DNA of 64,000 bases. Origin: Pomphorhynchus laevis (taxonomy: Eukaryota > Acanthocephala > Palaeacanthocephala > Echinorhynchida > Pomphorhynchidae). Made by a program: the position numbers and the translations under genes. The notes beneath the pieces were generated by a model, which was given only the letters and a program-made list of their open reading frames with translations, was not told where the DNA came from and searched no databases. Positions 50,001-58,984 of the stretch are shown here, piece after piece. Where the stretch lies: positions 1-64,000 of the forward strand of contig WNNJ02001797.1 of the NCBI GenBank assembly GCA_012934845.2. Reading direction: 5' to 3'. Positions within the stretch are counted from its first letter, which is position 1, and the number at the start of each line of letters is the position of its first letter.

Positions 50001-53000
50001 GGTTTCTTCCGTTTTTATTGTATAAATACATCATTTTTTTATGTCAAAACATAATACTTGAAAAGGACTATTGTAATAGTCGAAAATTTTCGAACAATAA
50101 TTTTCTTTTTTTTATTGCTCTCGATGTTTAAACGCCTTGAACAATTGAATAGCACATCGAACGTATCATTGGACTATAGATATGTTTAACGATTTATATA
50201 TAACACCATCAAAGGTGGTGTTATTTTTGTTTTTAAACAAAAATACAAACAACTAATTATTTCAAAAGCACAACGACTAAAAACGAATATGAATAATAAA
50301 TAAATAAAATTTATTAAATAAATATAATAAATATTAAATAATATTTAATATTTTAAATTATTAATATTTAAATATTATTATATTATTGTCCAATGATACG
50401 TTCGATTTGCTCTTGAATTGTTCAGGGCGTTTAATCATCGAGAGAATGTTTATTTCTATCTCGATGTTATACAATACAATAAAATTGCAACAAATAAAAA
50501 TTTGTTGAAAGTTTTGATAAAATATTGAATAATTGGAAAAATGTCTTCCACATTCTACAAAATCAAGCAATTGCAATTATTCTATCATTTTAAACATAAA
50601 TGCCATTTTAAACGTGTATGAACGGTTGAATAGGTGGAAGTTTCTAACATTTAAATTATTTTTGTCGAGGGGAAGACTTAAATTTACAGAAATTTACATT
50701 TTAAATGAATTATATTTTATTTGTTCTTTACAAAATAAGATTATAATGCAAGACGAAAATTATTAAAAAATTAAGATGTTTTTTTCTTGATTCTGAAAAC
50801 TTTATTTACAAGATATTGGAGCTATTATGCGGGTTTCGTTTTTACCTGAGTCGTCGGTTTCTTGGACTGCTCGTCCCATCCGATATTGTCTTCAACGTAT
50901 TGATAAAGAGCTGGTATGTTATTGGTTTTAATGTCTTGATTTTAATATATTTTGTAATGATTTTTATTTCGAAAATAAAAATGACAGATTTGCATAATCT
51001 ATTTAGTTACATACATTTTCGTTTGCAAGTTATAAAGTTTTTCGTTTGCACACTTTGATTTCGAAAGAAACACTCTACAGTTACAAACTTTATATTGAGT
51101 CGTGAATCGTGGTCTGCGTTGAAAGAAGCAGGTTCAGAAGTAGATGTAATTTTCATCGATTTTTCTCGGACATGTGTTCTACACGATAAGCTATTAGTCA
51201 AATTAGATATGTTGACATTGAATCAGCTTGTTATTAAATAGATTGGGAAGTTATTGAGTCGATGAATGTTCAACATAAATAAAAAGTATTATCTCCTATG
51301 CATCATCTGCTGCATTTCCAATTCAGAAATACACGAGGCAGCTGTTGGAAAGTGTATCACGTAAGGCAACAAAACACTCCTATTGTTCGTAGTCTACCTT
51401 ACAGAGAGCATATTATTATATTACAGAGAGCATATTAAAATGGATTGGATACAAATGTTGTAAATTCTGAAATTTTTGCTCCGTTCAGAAGACTCTTTTT
51501 ACAATTCACAAACGGGACTGCTCACATTTACACATTTGAATAACTTATAAATCATTATATAATTAATTTATTATAATCATTATAATAAATTATTATATAT
51601 TAATAATATACATTATATATAATATATATTATATATAATTATATAGGAGATTAAATAGTGATTAGATAGATTATATAATGATTATAGATTATAAAATGAG
51701 ATTATAGATTATAATAAATTGTTTTTTAATTAATTTCAAGTAAAAATAAACCTTTTAAATCGCTTCCTTATTTTTACTTCGTAATTGAACAATATCAAAG
51801 CACCAATATTCTACAGATGTCGGTCATCCTATAGGCATATTTTATAAATTATTTTATAAATAATTTAAATTAATAAATTCTAAATGATATAAATCATATA
51901 AAGGAAATAGGAAACGTTAGGAATGTTCTTCTATAACACCCAGAGCCACTGTGCCAATTAGCTTAATGTTATCTCTAATATAGGCGTTTAGTTTATGCCA
52001 GTTACTTTATTAACATTATTTTTTATTTCTTTTTAAATAAAATGTTAGAAGCAAGCTTTTCTTACATCTGGCACTTATTGCTTTTTTAATCAGACAAAAC
52101 ACTTGGCACCTTAATTAAATTTATAACTTAATTAATACAAATTATGAAATGCTCTACCTTGCAATAATTTTTAATTATAAATACTACATTTTGTATATAC
52201 ATTAAATAACCAAAATCGAGCGATTAAACTTTTAAAAATTAATTTTGTTTAATTATCCAAATATTTAAGATGGAATATTAATATTCATTTAATTTGTTTT
52301 GAGTATTTTCGGAAATCTTGTTAGTTATCGATAAATTAAAAATTTTAGGATTTTTTCTTGATGATAAAAGCCATATAAAATATATGGTATGATAAAATAT
52401 GGAGTTTTACTTAATTTAGCACTTAATTTGGAACGAATAGATATTTAACTGAAAAATATTTATCTTCGTTTAAATAAATTTACTGATTATCTTTCATTAT
52501 CATGTATTAAGATGAGAAAATGTGCCTAATCACAATTTTGAATTAAATACAGGAAAATCAACGGGTTTGTTCCTAAATTTAAAAAGTCAAATAAAGGATT
52601 AAATTAATAATGAATCTGGTCTTAGACTCGTAATTGGCTTTTTGATTTTCATTTGTTATCATTTTTATAATTAAATTTGTTTACTTACAACAACTTTTTC
52701 TCTTTTTGATAGCCTGAGGGCACTAAACCGGAGCAAGACGAATATCCAAATTTCAAACCTGCTTTCGAATGGATAGATATTGCGGTAAAATTAGTTTTCG
52801 TTTTGTAATATTAGAGTTCACTATTTTTTATTTTAGCTACAGGAAACATTCCAAGAATCTGCTTTCAAACAACGTACTCGATCCTCATCTGTAGATCGAT
52901 GTAGCAATTGGTTGGGCGGATTAATCCTAAATGATTCGAATGACAACAAACTGTTTAATAGTACTTTCCCAGCCTGCAGACGACCGATGAGAGAAGAATG

Positions 53001-56000
53001 TGTACGTACACCACTTGCTTTAAACTCGTAATTGTTTCTACTTTTTAATTTCTCATAATATTATCTTCAAAATTTAATCAGATTGATTTAAGAGTATACC
53101 TATAACTGAAATCATTATGCTGATTCTATTTGATTTTAATAAATTCTTCTTTTGTACTTTAACCAACTTTTGTTTCTGCTTAACAATATTGAAATGAACT
53201 CAAATTTCATTTCATTTTACATCTATTTGTATTATTTAAACTATTATTTAACTTTTGTTTTGACTTGTTAGAAATTTGCGATTAAATAATTTAAAAGAAT
53301 TGTATAATTATATCCTCAAATTTTCAAATTTTATCTTTTTAGCATCTAGGGCACATATTAAAATCATACTTGTTGTCCTAAAGATTTTAAAATTTATAAA
53401 TTTATAAAATTTTGGATTTTGCGCCATTTGTTAGGTTATAAAATTTTACGTCTACGCTACTTTTGCCGCTAATAAAATGCAAGTTTGTCATGTTTTCATA
53501 TTATTATTTAGTAAGTGAAATAAACTCTTTAAATTTGTAATTCGCAGTTCTTGTTTATTCAGTTGAATATCAATTTGTAAGTATTGATAAATATTTGCTT
53601 ATATGAAAAAATTAATCCTTCATTGCATTTAAAAATCACTCGCAATTATTTAAAGATCATAAATCTATGTTCAGCCTCAAAATTGGTGAATAACATTCCA
53701 TTCTCTTTATTTTATCCCTTTAAATAGGTGTAGACAAGCGAGGCAAATATAATTTTTATACCTTATTAATTATTTAATACTTTATATTACTTTAATAATT
53801 TAAATATAACTTGTATATATTTAATGTATATAAATTTGTAAATTATAAATTTGTCATTAACGTATTTCTACTTTAAAAGTAACTACTTTAATATATTGAA
53901 TATGCATTATTTTCAAAAATCTAATCGAACGTATATTTGTTAATTCGAATTGAAGTAGAAATAAAAACGAATAAAATAAATCAAGTAGCAAAATTCTATA
54001 AATAAAATCAAATTTCTAATACAAATTTAATAAATGTCAATTTTGCTTGTTCTTCAAAATGATTAAAATTTAAAAAGAAGAAAAACTGATTTGTTATTTA
54101 AAAACTGTTTTGCTATACGATACCGTCATGATCTGTATGAAATTGCTAGCTTTTAAATTTTCATTAGAAGAAATATGCTTAAGAAATATGTTTTTTTCCA
54201 ATAGAACTTTGTTTTCTTATAATTATAACTCGTAACATATTTAGGTATTTTGTAAAAATCGAAAACCCTCTAAGCGGAGTATGTCCATTTCTGCATGTAA
54301 GTATTTAAAATTTTCTTGCACCATATTTTCTTCCGGAATATCATAATTTAATAATTTGTTAAGTACTGAGTAAACTAGAATGTCTGCAAAATGACGTTTT
54401 ATTTATGGTTATTCTTTAGAATATATTTTTCTCACTTATAACATGCATTAGCTTTCATATTTTTACAGTTAGAATTTCATGAGTTGATATAAATAAAAGT
54501 TTTAATGTATAACTCATTATTAAAGACCAAAAACATTATCATTCAGAACTTTATTTTACGTTATTGTGTATTTAACGTGAAGCCTAAATTGTAAAAAATA
54601 AATTAATTTTCAAATTTTATATTATGATTTAATTTATTAAGACTTTAATTAGATTTTACACCAATCTTCTAGTAACATTTTTGCCATGTTATTTTTAGTA
54701 TATATGATTGATCAAGTAAGTTTTTCTATTTTAGGGCGCGACCCAGTCCGTAATTGTCTTAATGATATCATTAACATTCGAGAAGATATAAAAGCACACT
54801 TCTACCCTCCGGAATCATCTTTCACAAAACCTTGTAATTTTGAAAATCAGGCCTTACTAATGTCTCGCACAGATTTGACAGTACATGGTAATGTGTTATG
54901 AGCTTTGTTTCGTCATAGACTTTTATTTATGTAAATTGTCTTTAGAGCAAACTGAAAGATTGCAAGATAACTGCGATAACGAAAATGACCAAGCCAGTGT
55001 ATTTAATCCAACAGCAAACTTACAAAGTTCTATTGATGTAAATGTAAATAATATCTATTTTAATGTTTTCAACATGTTTGCGTTCCTTAGAATTCTATGG
55101 TCGAACCCATATTGACTCAAGGTTAGTTTTATAATAAAAATGACTCAATGTTTTATAGTAACTCTATAACGCTTCCTTTTTTAGGATCACAATATTTAAT
55201 TTGCAAATTATCCGAAACACGTTCTTGTGACGTTTTAATTTTATTTTTAAATCACACACAATATTCATATATTTAAAATTATTACAATTTTTAAAAATAA
55301 GTTTATATTGCTAACAATCTTTTAAGCCAGATGCGGAAGAAACGACGATAACAGTATTTGATACAGTTTCGTCATCACTATGACTCATCAGTGCCAGATC
55401 CGTTAATGAATCGACATTGACGAATATAACATAAGAACTAATATCTGAGCTTATATATATCTATTAAGATATTTCCCGTATTTACAATCCTTATATTTGT
55501 AACGATCAATTTATGAAATTGTTTTGAATATATCTTATAAAATTCAAATGGATTAATTTACACTCAGTAGCCCTTCTATTTAAAAACTATTAGTTTTTGT
55601 GTTTTTACATGTTACGAGTCGTACCTATCTTTGGGAACTTATTACTTAGCCAAAACTTACTTTGGTTTAGGAATATTTCTTATTGAGTAGTTAATGAATT
55701 AGAAAACATTATTGCATATCGTTATATACTTATATCTTCAGTAATATTTTTTAAACGCGGTACATTAGTGAAATGTAAAATATAGAATAGTATATTTTTA
55801 GTAGAAATAGAATTTTTTGTCAAAATAGTATCCAATAGTCTACTATCTAATGTCGAATATTCATAGATGGCACTGAATAGATAGTTTTGCCAATTTAAAA
55901 AACAACAGAAATTTTTTTATATGTTTATTACAAATATTGTCTGATGTGTAATCAGCATCTACTTCAATATCATTTGACATATGAAATGCAAAAATCATAA

Positions 56001-58421
56001 CATTTAACTATGAAATTTGGCAATCATTTAACAATCCAATTTCAGTTTGAACTGTTCAATTTGGTTGTCCTTTAACTAACCAAATTGGTTTTTGCATATA
56101 AATCTATAAATAGAAAATCTATCCGTGACTAATGCCAATATAAAAGCTCTAATATTTGAATACAAATAAAATTTTGAAATTTTGATGACTATTTTTATTC
56201 TTCACCCTACTTTAAACCTATATATACGCCAACAGCATTGCGCTACATTCCACTATTGGTGACCCTCAGCTACTGATTCAATACCTACATTTCACGTTTA
56301 GGTTTTCTTAATGCTGGCTGACGATCACTCGAGTCGTTTGCTTTTATTAAAAATTAGATTAAATTAAATACATTCTTCCCTTTGTGGTTCAGTTATTCTG
56401 GCCGATACCAATTGCAGACAAACATCACATTTTGCGAAATTGTGTAACATAAACTTTTGAGACTTTTGAAACTTTTTTGTTCCAATGACTCGAATATCTA
56501 CGTACTAGAGTCGAATAACTAAACTACTCAGTTTATTTGGATCTTACGACAAGTCGTTTGATGTTTTATTCCGTAAAATTTGAAATTTTAAGTCTATTTA
56601 ATTGTGCAGTCATTTTTGAAAGCTTTTGATGACAGAATACTTTGCTTTTATTCAATTTTTTAAGTATTGTAATGTTACCATTAAAAATTTGATGACTGTT
56701 TTTATTCTTCACGCTACTTTAGTCGTATCTATAAGCCTACAGAAGTACGCTACATTTCAGTATGAGTGGGTTCAATACCTACATTTCACGTTTTGGTTCT
56801 TTTAATGTTGGCTGACGATTACGCGACTCGTTTGCTATATTAACAATTTGATTTAATAAAAGACATTCGTCTTACATATTGCAAATTTTATTGAAATCAT
56901 TTATGATTTCAAATTAAATCATCGTTGATAAGGAGGTACAACAAAAGAATTGAAAATCTTCCTTTTTTTGAAATTAATTATTATTATCAAACTAGTCATC
57001 TATAATTTACATTCTAATTTTTGGTTGATTTAATTGTGCGGTCATTGCTAGGATTGAAATTTTCGATAAAAATACCGAAACGTTAAACGTAGGTATTTGA
57101 TCAGTAGCTGATGAAATCCACCAATACTGAAATATAGCGTACTGCTTGTGACTTATAGATGGGATTACAGTAACTGCACATTATATTAGCTAAAAAATAT
57201 TATTTTGATACATCAATCATATGATTGATGTATCAATCATAAACTGATTGATAAACATATTAATCGAAAACTGATTATTTTTGGAACATTAGCAATATCT
57301 TGTTTTTAAGAATAATGCAGAGTTCATTCTTTGTCTCTCCGCTAACAGCGAATTGGTTATCTTGCAGTAATTAGTAGTAATTTGCAGTACATAAGAAGAA
57401 ATTATTAATTATTAAGTTGATATACCTGTGCAGTCATTGTTACTATTGAAAATTTGATGACTATTTTCATTCTGCACGCTGCTTGAACCCCATATATACG
57501 CCAATAGCAGTACGCTATATTTCAGTATTGGTTGATCTCATCAGCTACTGATCTAATACCTACATTTCACGTTTAGGTATTTTTTAATGTTGGCTGACGG
57601 TCACTCGACTCGTTTTCTTTATTTGCATTTAGATTGAATGAAAAGCTATCGTCTTACATTTTGCAAATTTAATTAAGATCATTTCTTATTTTAAATTAAA
57701 TTATCGTTGGTTGAGAAAGTGCTACATTTAATTTAAAACCCTACCTTTTTTCTAATGATTATAATTATCAAGATAGTCATTTATAGTTTGTTTCCTAATT
57801 TTAAATTGATATACCTGTTACAATTGAAATTTTGATGACTATTTGTAATGATTTTGATGACTAGTAAGACGAATAAAATTGACAAATTAAATTTAATACA
57901 AATATCAAACGTGATATCAATTTTTTTCAATTTAGCGAAGCGAAAGCGCTCTGCGATAAGAGCATCAAAAACGAAAATATCAAAAGTTGTGGAACCGTTG
58001 TTGATTAACCTTTCATCGATTGAACCTGCTCCCGGTAAACATTTGTCTTGATAATTCAACGCTAATTTGCTGATCTGATTAAGTTATCAACAACCAACTG
58101 TTTGACGAAGACAGTTGTAATAACAATAATATGTTTGATGATTCTTTAACGAAAGAGCATACTATTGATGGCGTGGACATTCATTTAGTGAACAAGAAAA
58201 ACCAATCAGTGCAAGTTGATACTCCAAATTATGATATCCCGACTAGAAAAACAAGGAAACGCCGATCGACAGCCACTGTACGTGGAAATCAATCAAGACG
58301 CAGTAGGATAACTGCTAAAACTAAGTTGTATAAGGCTTGTCGTCAGAAGTTGAACCAACTAAAAAATCAAACAATCTCCGCCTATATGCGTATGCGATTT
58401 AGCATTTTTAACGCTTTTTAA
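40975..58421 (+). CDS. DOT1L: DOT1L-like histone H3K79 methyltransferase gene (spliced, 5' end not found)
   Basis: DOT1 enzymes transfer methyl groups from S-adenosylmethionine to lysine 79 of histone H3 in nucleosomes; they act in the nucleus and use a Rossmann-type fold instead of a SET domain. Seventeen exons were placed by homology, AG/GT borders and phase; lengths sum to 1,884 nt (628 codons with the stop), phase consistent throughout. In order: helical N-domain (40975-43385), FSPEAYGESSYELIEYLL, SAM motif VDLGSGVGNIVLQVAA (split by an intron), GIEKADCPSEFAQ, GDFLSEEF, NNVAFG, SSKEF, and SVSWTARPIRYCLQRID. After the catalytic domain come unconserved exons and a Lys/Arg-rich C-terminus, as expected for nucleosome binding. 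It is shorter than vertebrate DOT1L. Introns of about 50 bases mix with large ones full of retroelements. The catalytic exons look intact; I see no stop or shift. Confidence 0.88.
41096..41171 (+). CDS. DOT1L: DOT1L exon b
   Basis: Acceptor TTTTTTGATAG, donor GTAAGT; starts in phase 2. Encodes TLEELQRYVDEFNKLSFQLR, similar to the helix [20 protein letters not shown] of DOT1L. Confidence 0.8.
41560..41800 (-). mobile_element. PLE fragment in DOT1L intron
   Basis: 41575-41695 is the reverse complement of 16440-16590 (PLE reverse transcriptase upstream region). Next to it, 41741-41768 carries a hammerhead-like core on the minus strand (described in findings). A related, decayed copy of the tail is at 48510-48600. 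Confidence 0.7.
42450..42479. repeat. perfect short hairpin
   Basis: Arms TTCGAAAATCAAAT (42450-42463) and complement (42466-42479), 2-base loop. Confidence 0.95.
43212..43385 (+). CDS. DOT1L: DOT1L exon c
   Basis: 58 codons, phase 0 at both ends, acceptor AAATTAG, donor GTGGGT. Contains RPSRYLMKNLMDVMYARAVK and ends NYYGAFSPE, the start of the SAM-binding D1 loop. Confidence 0.9.
43927..43998. repeat. two adjacent perfect hairpins
   Basis: AACGAATAAT (43927-43936) with its complement at 43941-43950; and ATACTGATCGATTT (43965-43978) with its complement at 43985-43998. Confidence 0.95.
44092..45110 (+). repeat. foldable repeat array, forward orientation (three units)
   Basis: Three tandem units, each with GTCAGCCAACATT or a variant, AACGTGAAAYGTAGG, TATTGGATCAGTAG, a CTGATGA-type box (44435-44441; TTGATGA 44822-44828; CTGACGA 45029-45035), and an A-rich tail with GTCATCAAAATTTC or a variant. 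The leading part 44092-44560 is the inverse of about 56690-57100. Located in a DOT1L intron. Confidence 0.85.
45340..45430 (+). CDS. DOT1L: DOT1L exon d
   Basis: Acceptor TTTTTTCAG, donor GTAACT. Encodes AYGESSYELIEYLL, then NDVFVDLGSG; the intron splits the DLGSGVG motif inside the Gly codon. Confidence 0.93.
46394..47440 (+). mobile_element. PLE reverse transcriptase, fragment repeated three times
   Basis: First copy (46394-46840): LVKGVPMGGNSSPIIADLFL and the catalytic FRYIDDICVF, then YSISEQIYPESIILN and LYRKDDIFKFTRNIF. Second copy (about 46905-47115) repeats the post-catalytic part. Third copy (about 47160-47440) again covers GGNSS-like to FRYIDD and YSISEQIYPES. PLE enzymes combine this reverse transcriptase with a GIY-YIG nuclease. 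All are fragments with frameshifts, in the intron between DOT1L exons d and e. Confidence 0.88.
47461..47618. repeat. hairpin element inserted in PLE copy
   Basis: Perfect 19-base inverted ends: TATTCTTCACTGGTCGGTT (47461-47479) and complement (47600-47618). Inside is one unit of the foldable family with CTGATGAG at 47522-47529 and the stem GCGTGGG (47508-47514) / CCCACGC (47535-47541). PLE sequence continues on both sides. Confidence 0.85.
47705..47799 (+). CDS. DOT1L: DOT1L exon e
   Basis: Acceptor TTTTCTTCAG, donor GTAAAG. Encodes VGNIVLQVAALSRCRLCVGI and EKADCPSEFAQ; the Glu of GIEKAD corresponds to the ribose-binding acidic residue. Confidence 0.93.
47924..47986 (+). CDS. DOT1L: DOT1L exon f
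   Basis: 21 codons, phase 0, acceptor CTTCTAATAG, weak donor GTTCAA. Encodes MAKEFKFWMAWFCKSHAKFK, matching the REFRKWMKWYGKKHAEY helix. Confidence 0.88.
48036..48091 (+). CDS. DOT1L: DOT1L exon g
   Basis: Acceptor GTTTTATAG, donor GTATGT; 49-base intron upstream. Encodes LFKGDFLSEEFNHYYNEA, matching ERGDFLSEEWRERIANT. Confidence 0.92.
48142..48290 (+). CDS. DOT1L: DOT1L exon h
   Basis: Acceptor TTGTTAAG, donor GTAATC. Encodes IIFANNVAFGSIIDHQLKLR then FLNLRHGAVVISSKEFVPAR; NNVAFG is the conserved catalytic-pocket motif (NNFAFG in vertebrates). Confidence 0.94.
49103..49133. repeat. perfect short hairpin
   Basis: Arms AACAGGCTCGAG (49103-49114) and complement (49122-49133), 7-base loop. 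Confidence 0.95.
49290..49645 (+). mobile_element. PLE GIY-YIG endonuclease fragment
   Basis: The frame 49425-49646 reads KYFGQSKQGLTTRIKKHKFN then ALVNHWLNHNHEPDF, the second half of a GIY-YIG nuclease (Tyr-x-Gly, Arg, His spacing). Just upstream in another frame is EIPCLNC, the expected preceding strand, so a frameshift lies near 49430. This is the C-terminal domain of a PLE polyprotein. Confidence 0.8.
49677..50176. repeat. tandem repeat, two units of about 250 bp
   Basis: Units start near 49677 and 49938 and share CACTACAAAATCGGTAGA-type sequence, CATCGTTGGTTTCTTCCG and TTATTGTATAAATACATC. Each ends in a TGTTTAAACG..CAGAACAATT or similar end of the GTCCAATGATACG family. Confidence 0.85.
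50118..50444. mobile_element. terminal-inverted-repeat element (MITE-like)
   Basis: 57-base ends: 50118-50174 (CTCTCGATGTTTAAACG ... ATTGGAC) and 50388-50444 (GTCCAATGATACG ... CATCGAGAG), inverted with few mismatches. The 213-base AT-rich centre has no ORF. Confidence 0.8.
50813..50913 (+). CDS. DOT1L: DOT1L exon i
   Basis: Acceptor TTTATTTACAAG, donor GTATGT. Encodes IGAIMRVSFLPESSVSWTAR then PIRYCLQRIDKEL, the end of the catalytic fold; SWTARP corresponds to SWTGKP. Confidence 0.93.
51085..51285 (+). mobile_element. LINE-D reverse transcriptase remnant
   Basis: The frame reads SWSALKEAGSEVDVIFIDFS then RTCVLHDKLLVKLDMLTLN and, after a stop, IG-LLSR. This matches the VDVIFLDFSKAFDSVPHDRLL region of CR1/Jockey-type reverse transcriptases. 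A short dead fragment in a DOT1L intron. Confidence 0.7.
51327..51353 (+). CDS. DOT1L: DOT1L candidate micro-exon j
   Basis: 27 bases after a good acceptor (GCATTTCCAATTCAG), encoding KYTRQLLES, with donor GTATCA; in phase with both neighbours. It could be absent without changing the frame. Confidence 0.35.
52714..52785 (+). CDS. DOT1L: DOT1L exon k
   Basis: Acceptor TTTTTGATAG, donor GTAAAA, phase 0. Encodes PEGTKPEQDEYPNFKPAFEW and IDIA; no family match, placed by splice signals and frame. Confidence 0.6.
52837..53001 (+). CDS. DOT1L: DOT1L exon l
   Basis: 55 codons, phase 0, acceptor TTATTTTAG, donor GTACGT; 51-base intron upstream. Ser/Arg-rich start, then CSNWLGGLILNDSNDNKLF; function unknown. 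Confidence 0.65.
54245..54296 (+). CDS. DOT1L: DOT1L exon m
   Basis: Acceptor ACATATTTAG, donor GTAAGT. Encodes the basic stretch VFCKNRKPSKRSMSISA; ends in phase 1. Confidence 0.6.
54735..54887 (+). CDS. DOT1L: DOT1L exon n
   Basis: Acceptor TTCTATTTTAG, donor GTAATG. Encodes RDPVRNCLNDIINIREDIKA then HFYPPESSFTKPCNFENQAL; no named domain. Confidence 0.65.
54946..55037 (+). CDS. DOT1L: DOT1L exon o
   Basis: Acceptor TTGTCTTTAG, donor GTAAAT. Encodes QTERLQDNCDNENDQASVFN then PTANLQSSID. Reading through the donor meets a TGA at 55113, which the next short intron (53 bases) removes. Confidence 0.6.
55091..55121 (+). CDS. DOT1L: DOT1L exon p (31 nt)
   Basis: Acceptor TTTGCGTTCCTTAG, donor GTTAGT. 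Encodes NSMVEPILTQ plus one base. An alternative path continues to an exon at 55187 (acceptor CCTTTTTTAG), same phase, which meets a stop about 30 codons later. Confidence 0.5.
56140..57720 (-). repeat. foldable repeat array, reverse orientation
   Basis: At least four units on the minus strand, readable from TACCTACATTTCACGTTT and GGCTGACGATYAC near 56285, 56775 and 57560; a plus-strand unit with CTGATGA at 57107-57113 also occurs. The unit at 57525-57560 (minus) keeps CTGATGA (57538-57544). 56690-57100 is the inverse of about 44092-44560. Confidence 0.85.
57936..58034 (+). CDS. DOT1L: DOT1L exon q (basic)
   Basis: Acceptor TTTTTTTCAATTTAG, donor GTAAAC; phase 1 in, phase 1 out. Encodes KRKRSAIRASKTKISKVVEP and LLINLSSIEPAP. 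The Lys/Arg cluster resembles a nuclear-localisation or DNA-binding patch. Confidence 0.6.
58084..58421 (+). CDS. DOT1L: DOT1L last exon (basic C-terminus)
   Basis: After a 49-base intron ending CTGATTAAG. Encodes INNQLFDEDSC, then MFDDSLTKEHTIDGVDIHLV, then a very basic run (TRKTRKRRSTATVRGNQSRR, KLYKACRQKLNQLKNQ) and stops at 58419-58421. Basic post-catalytic segments in DOT1L bind nucleosomal DNA; here this is inference from composition. It could alternatively be a separate small gene starting at ATG 58131. Confidence 0.55.
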
Positions 58422-58984
58422 TTAGCGTTTTCATATCGTTATAATAATAAATAAGTAACATTAAAAGGTAAAATATGTTTTTAAATATTATTTATAAATT
58501 TATTTATAAATATTCAATACTATTTAATAAATATTTATTATGAATAAATATCATATAATAAATTTCTATAATTAATTATTTTAATTTTAATTAATTATTT
58601 TTTATAATTAATTATTATAATTAATTATTTTCAAACTACTTGTTATTAAGTACCGGGAAGTCTATAAAATGGTTTATCACTGAAACTCATTATCTTTTTA
58701 CCGAACAATATAACTAAATAGATTAATTAAATAGATTTTGCGTTTGAAGCAGAAGGAAAGAGCGGAAGCCAAAGGAGAACACATTAATATGTTTTAGACT
58801 AGAATTATAATACATAATATCATAAAATATTATTTCACTGAAATAATTTTTAAAATTATTTTAACAAACTTTTAATTCAAAACTTGCATTTTAAATTGTT
58901 GATAATGATCTATTATTGATAAACAAAATTATTGGATCTGGATCAAAGGAAGGAATAAACTTTTATTTAATAATATTATTAATA
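58422..58984. other. AT-rich spacer after DOT1L
   Basis: No coding signal; presumably the 3' UTR and intergenic DNA. Several AATAAA-like strings occur by composition, so no poly(A) site can be chosen. Confidence 0.5.

Noticed and set aside
54946-55115. DOT1L ending at the TGA at 55113-55115
   Set aside because: A 53-base intron with a strong pyrimidine-rich acceptor removes this stop and keeps phase with the following exons; the alternative is kept as uncertain.
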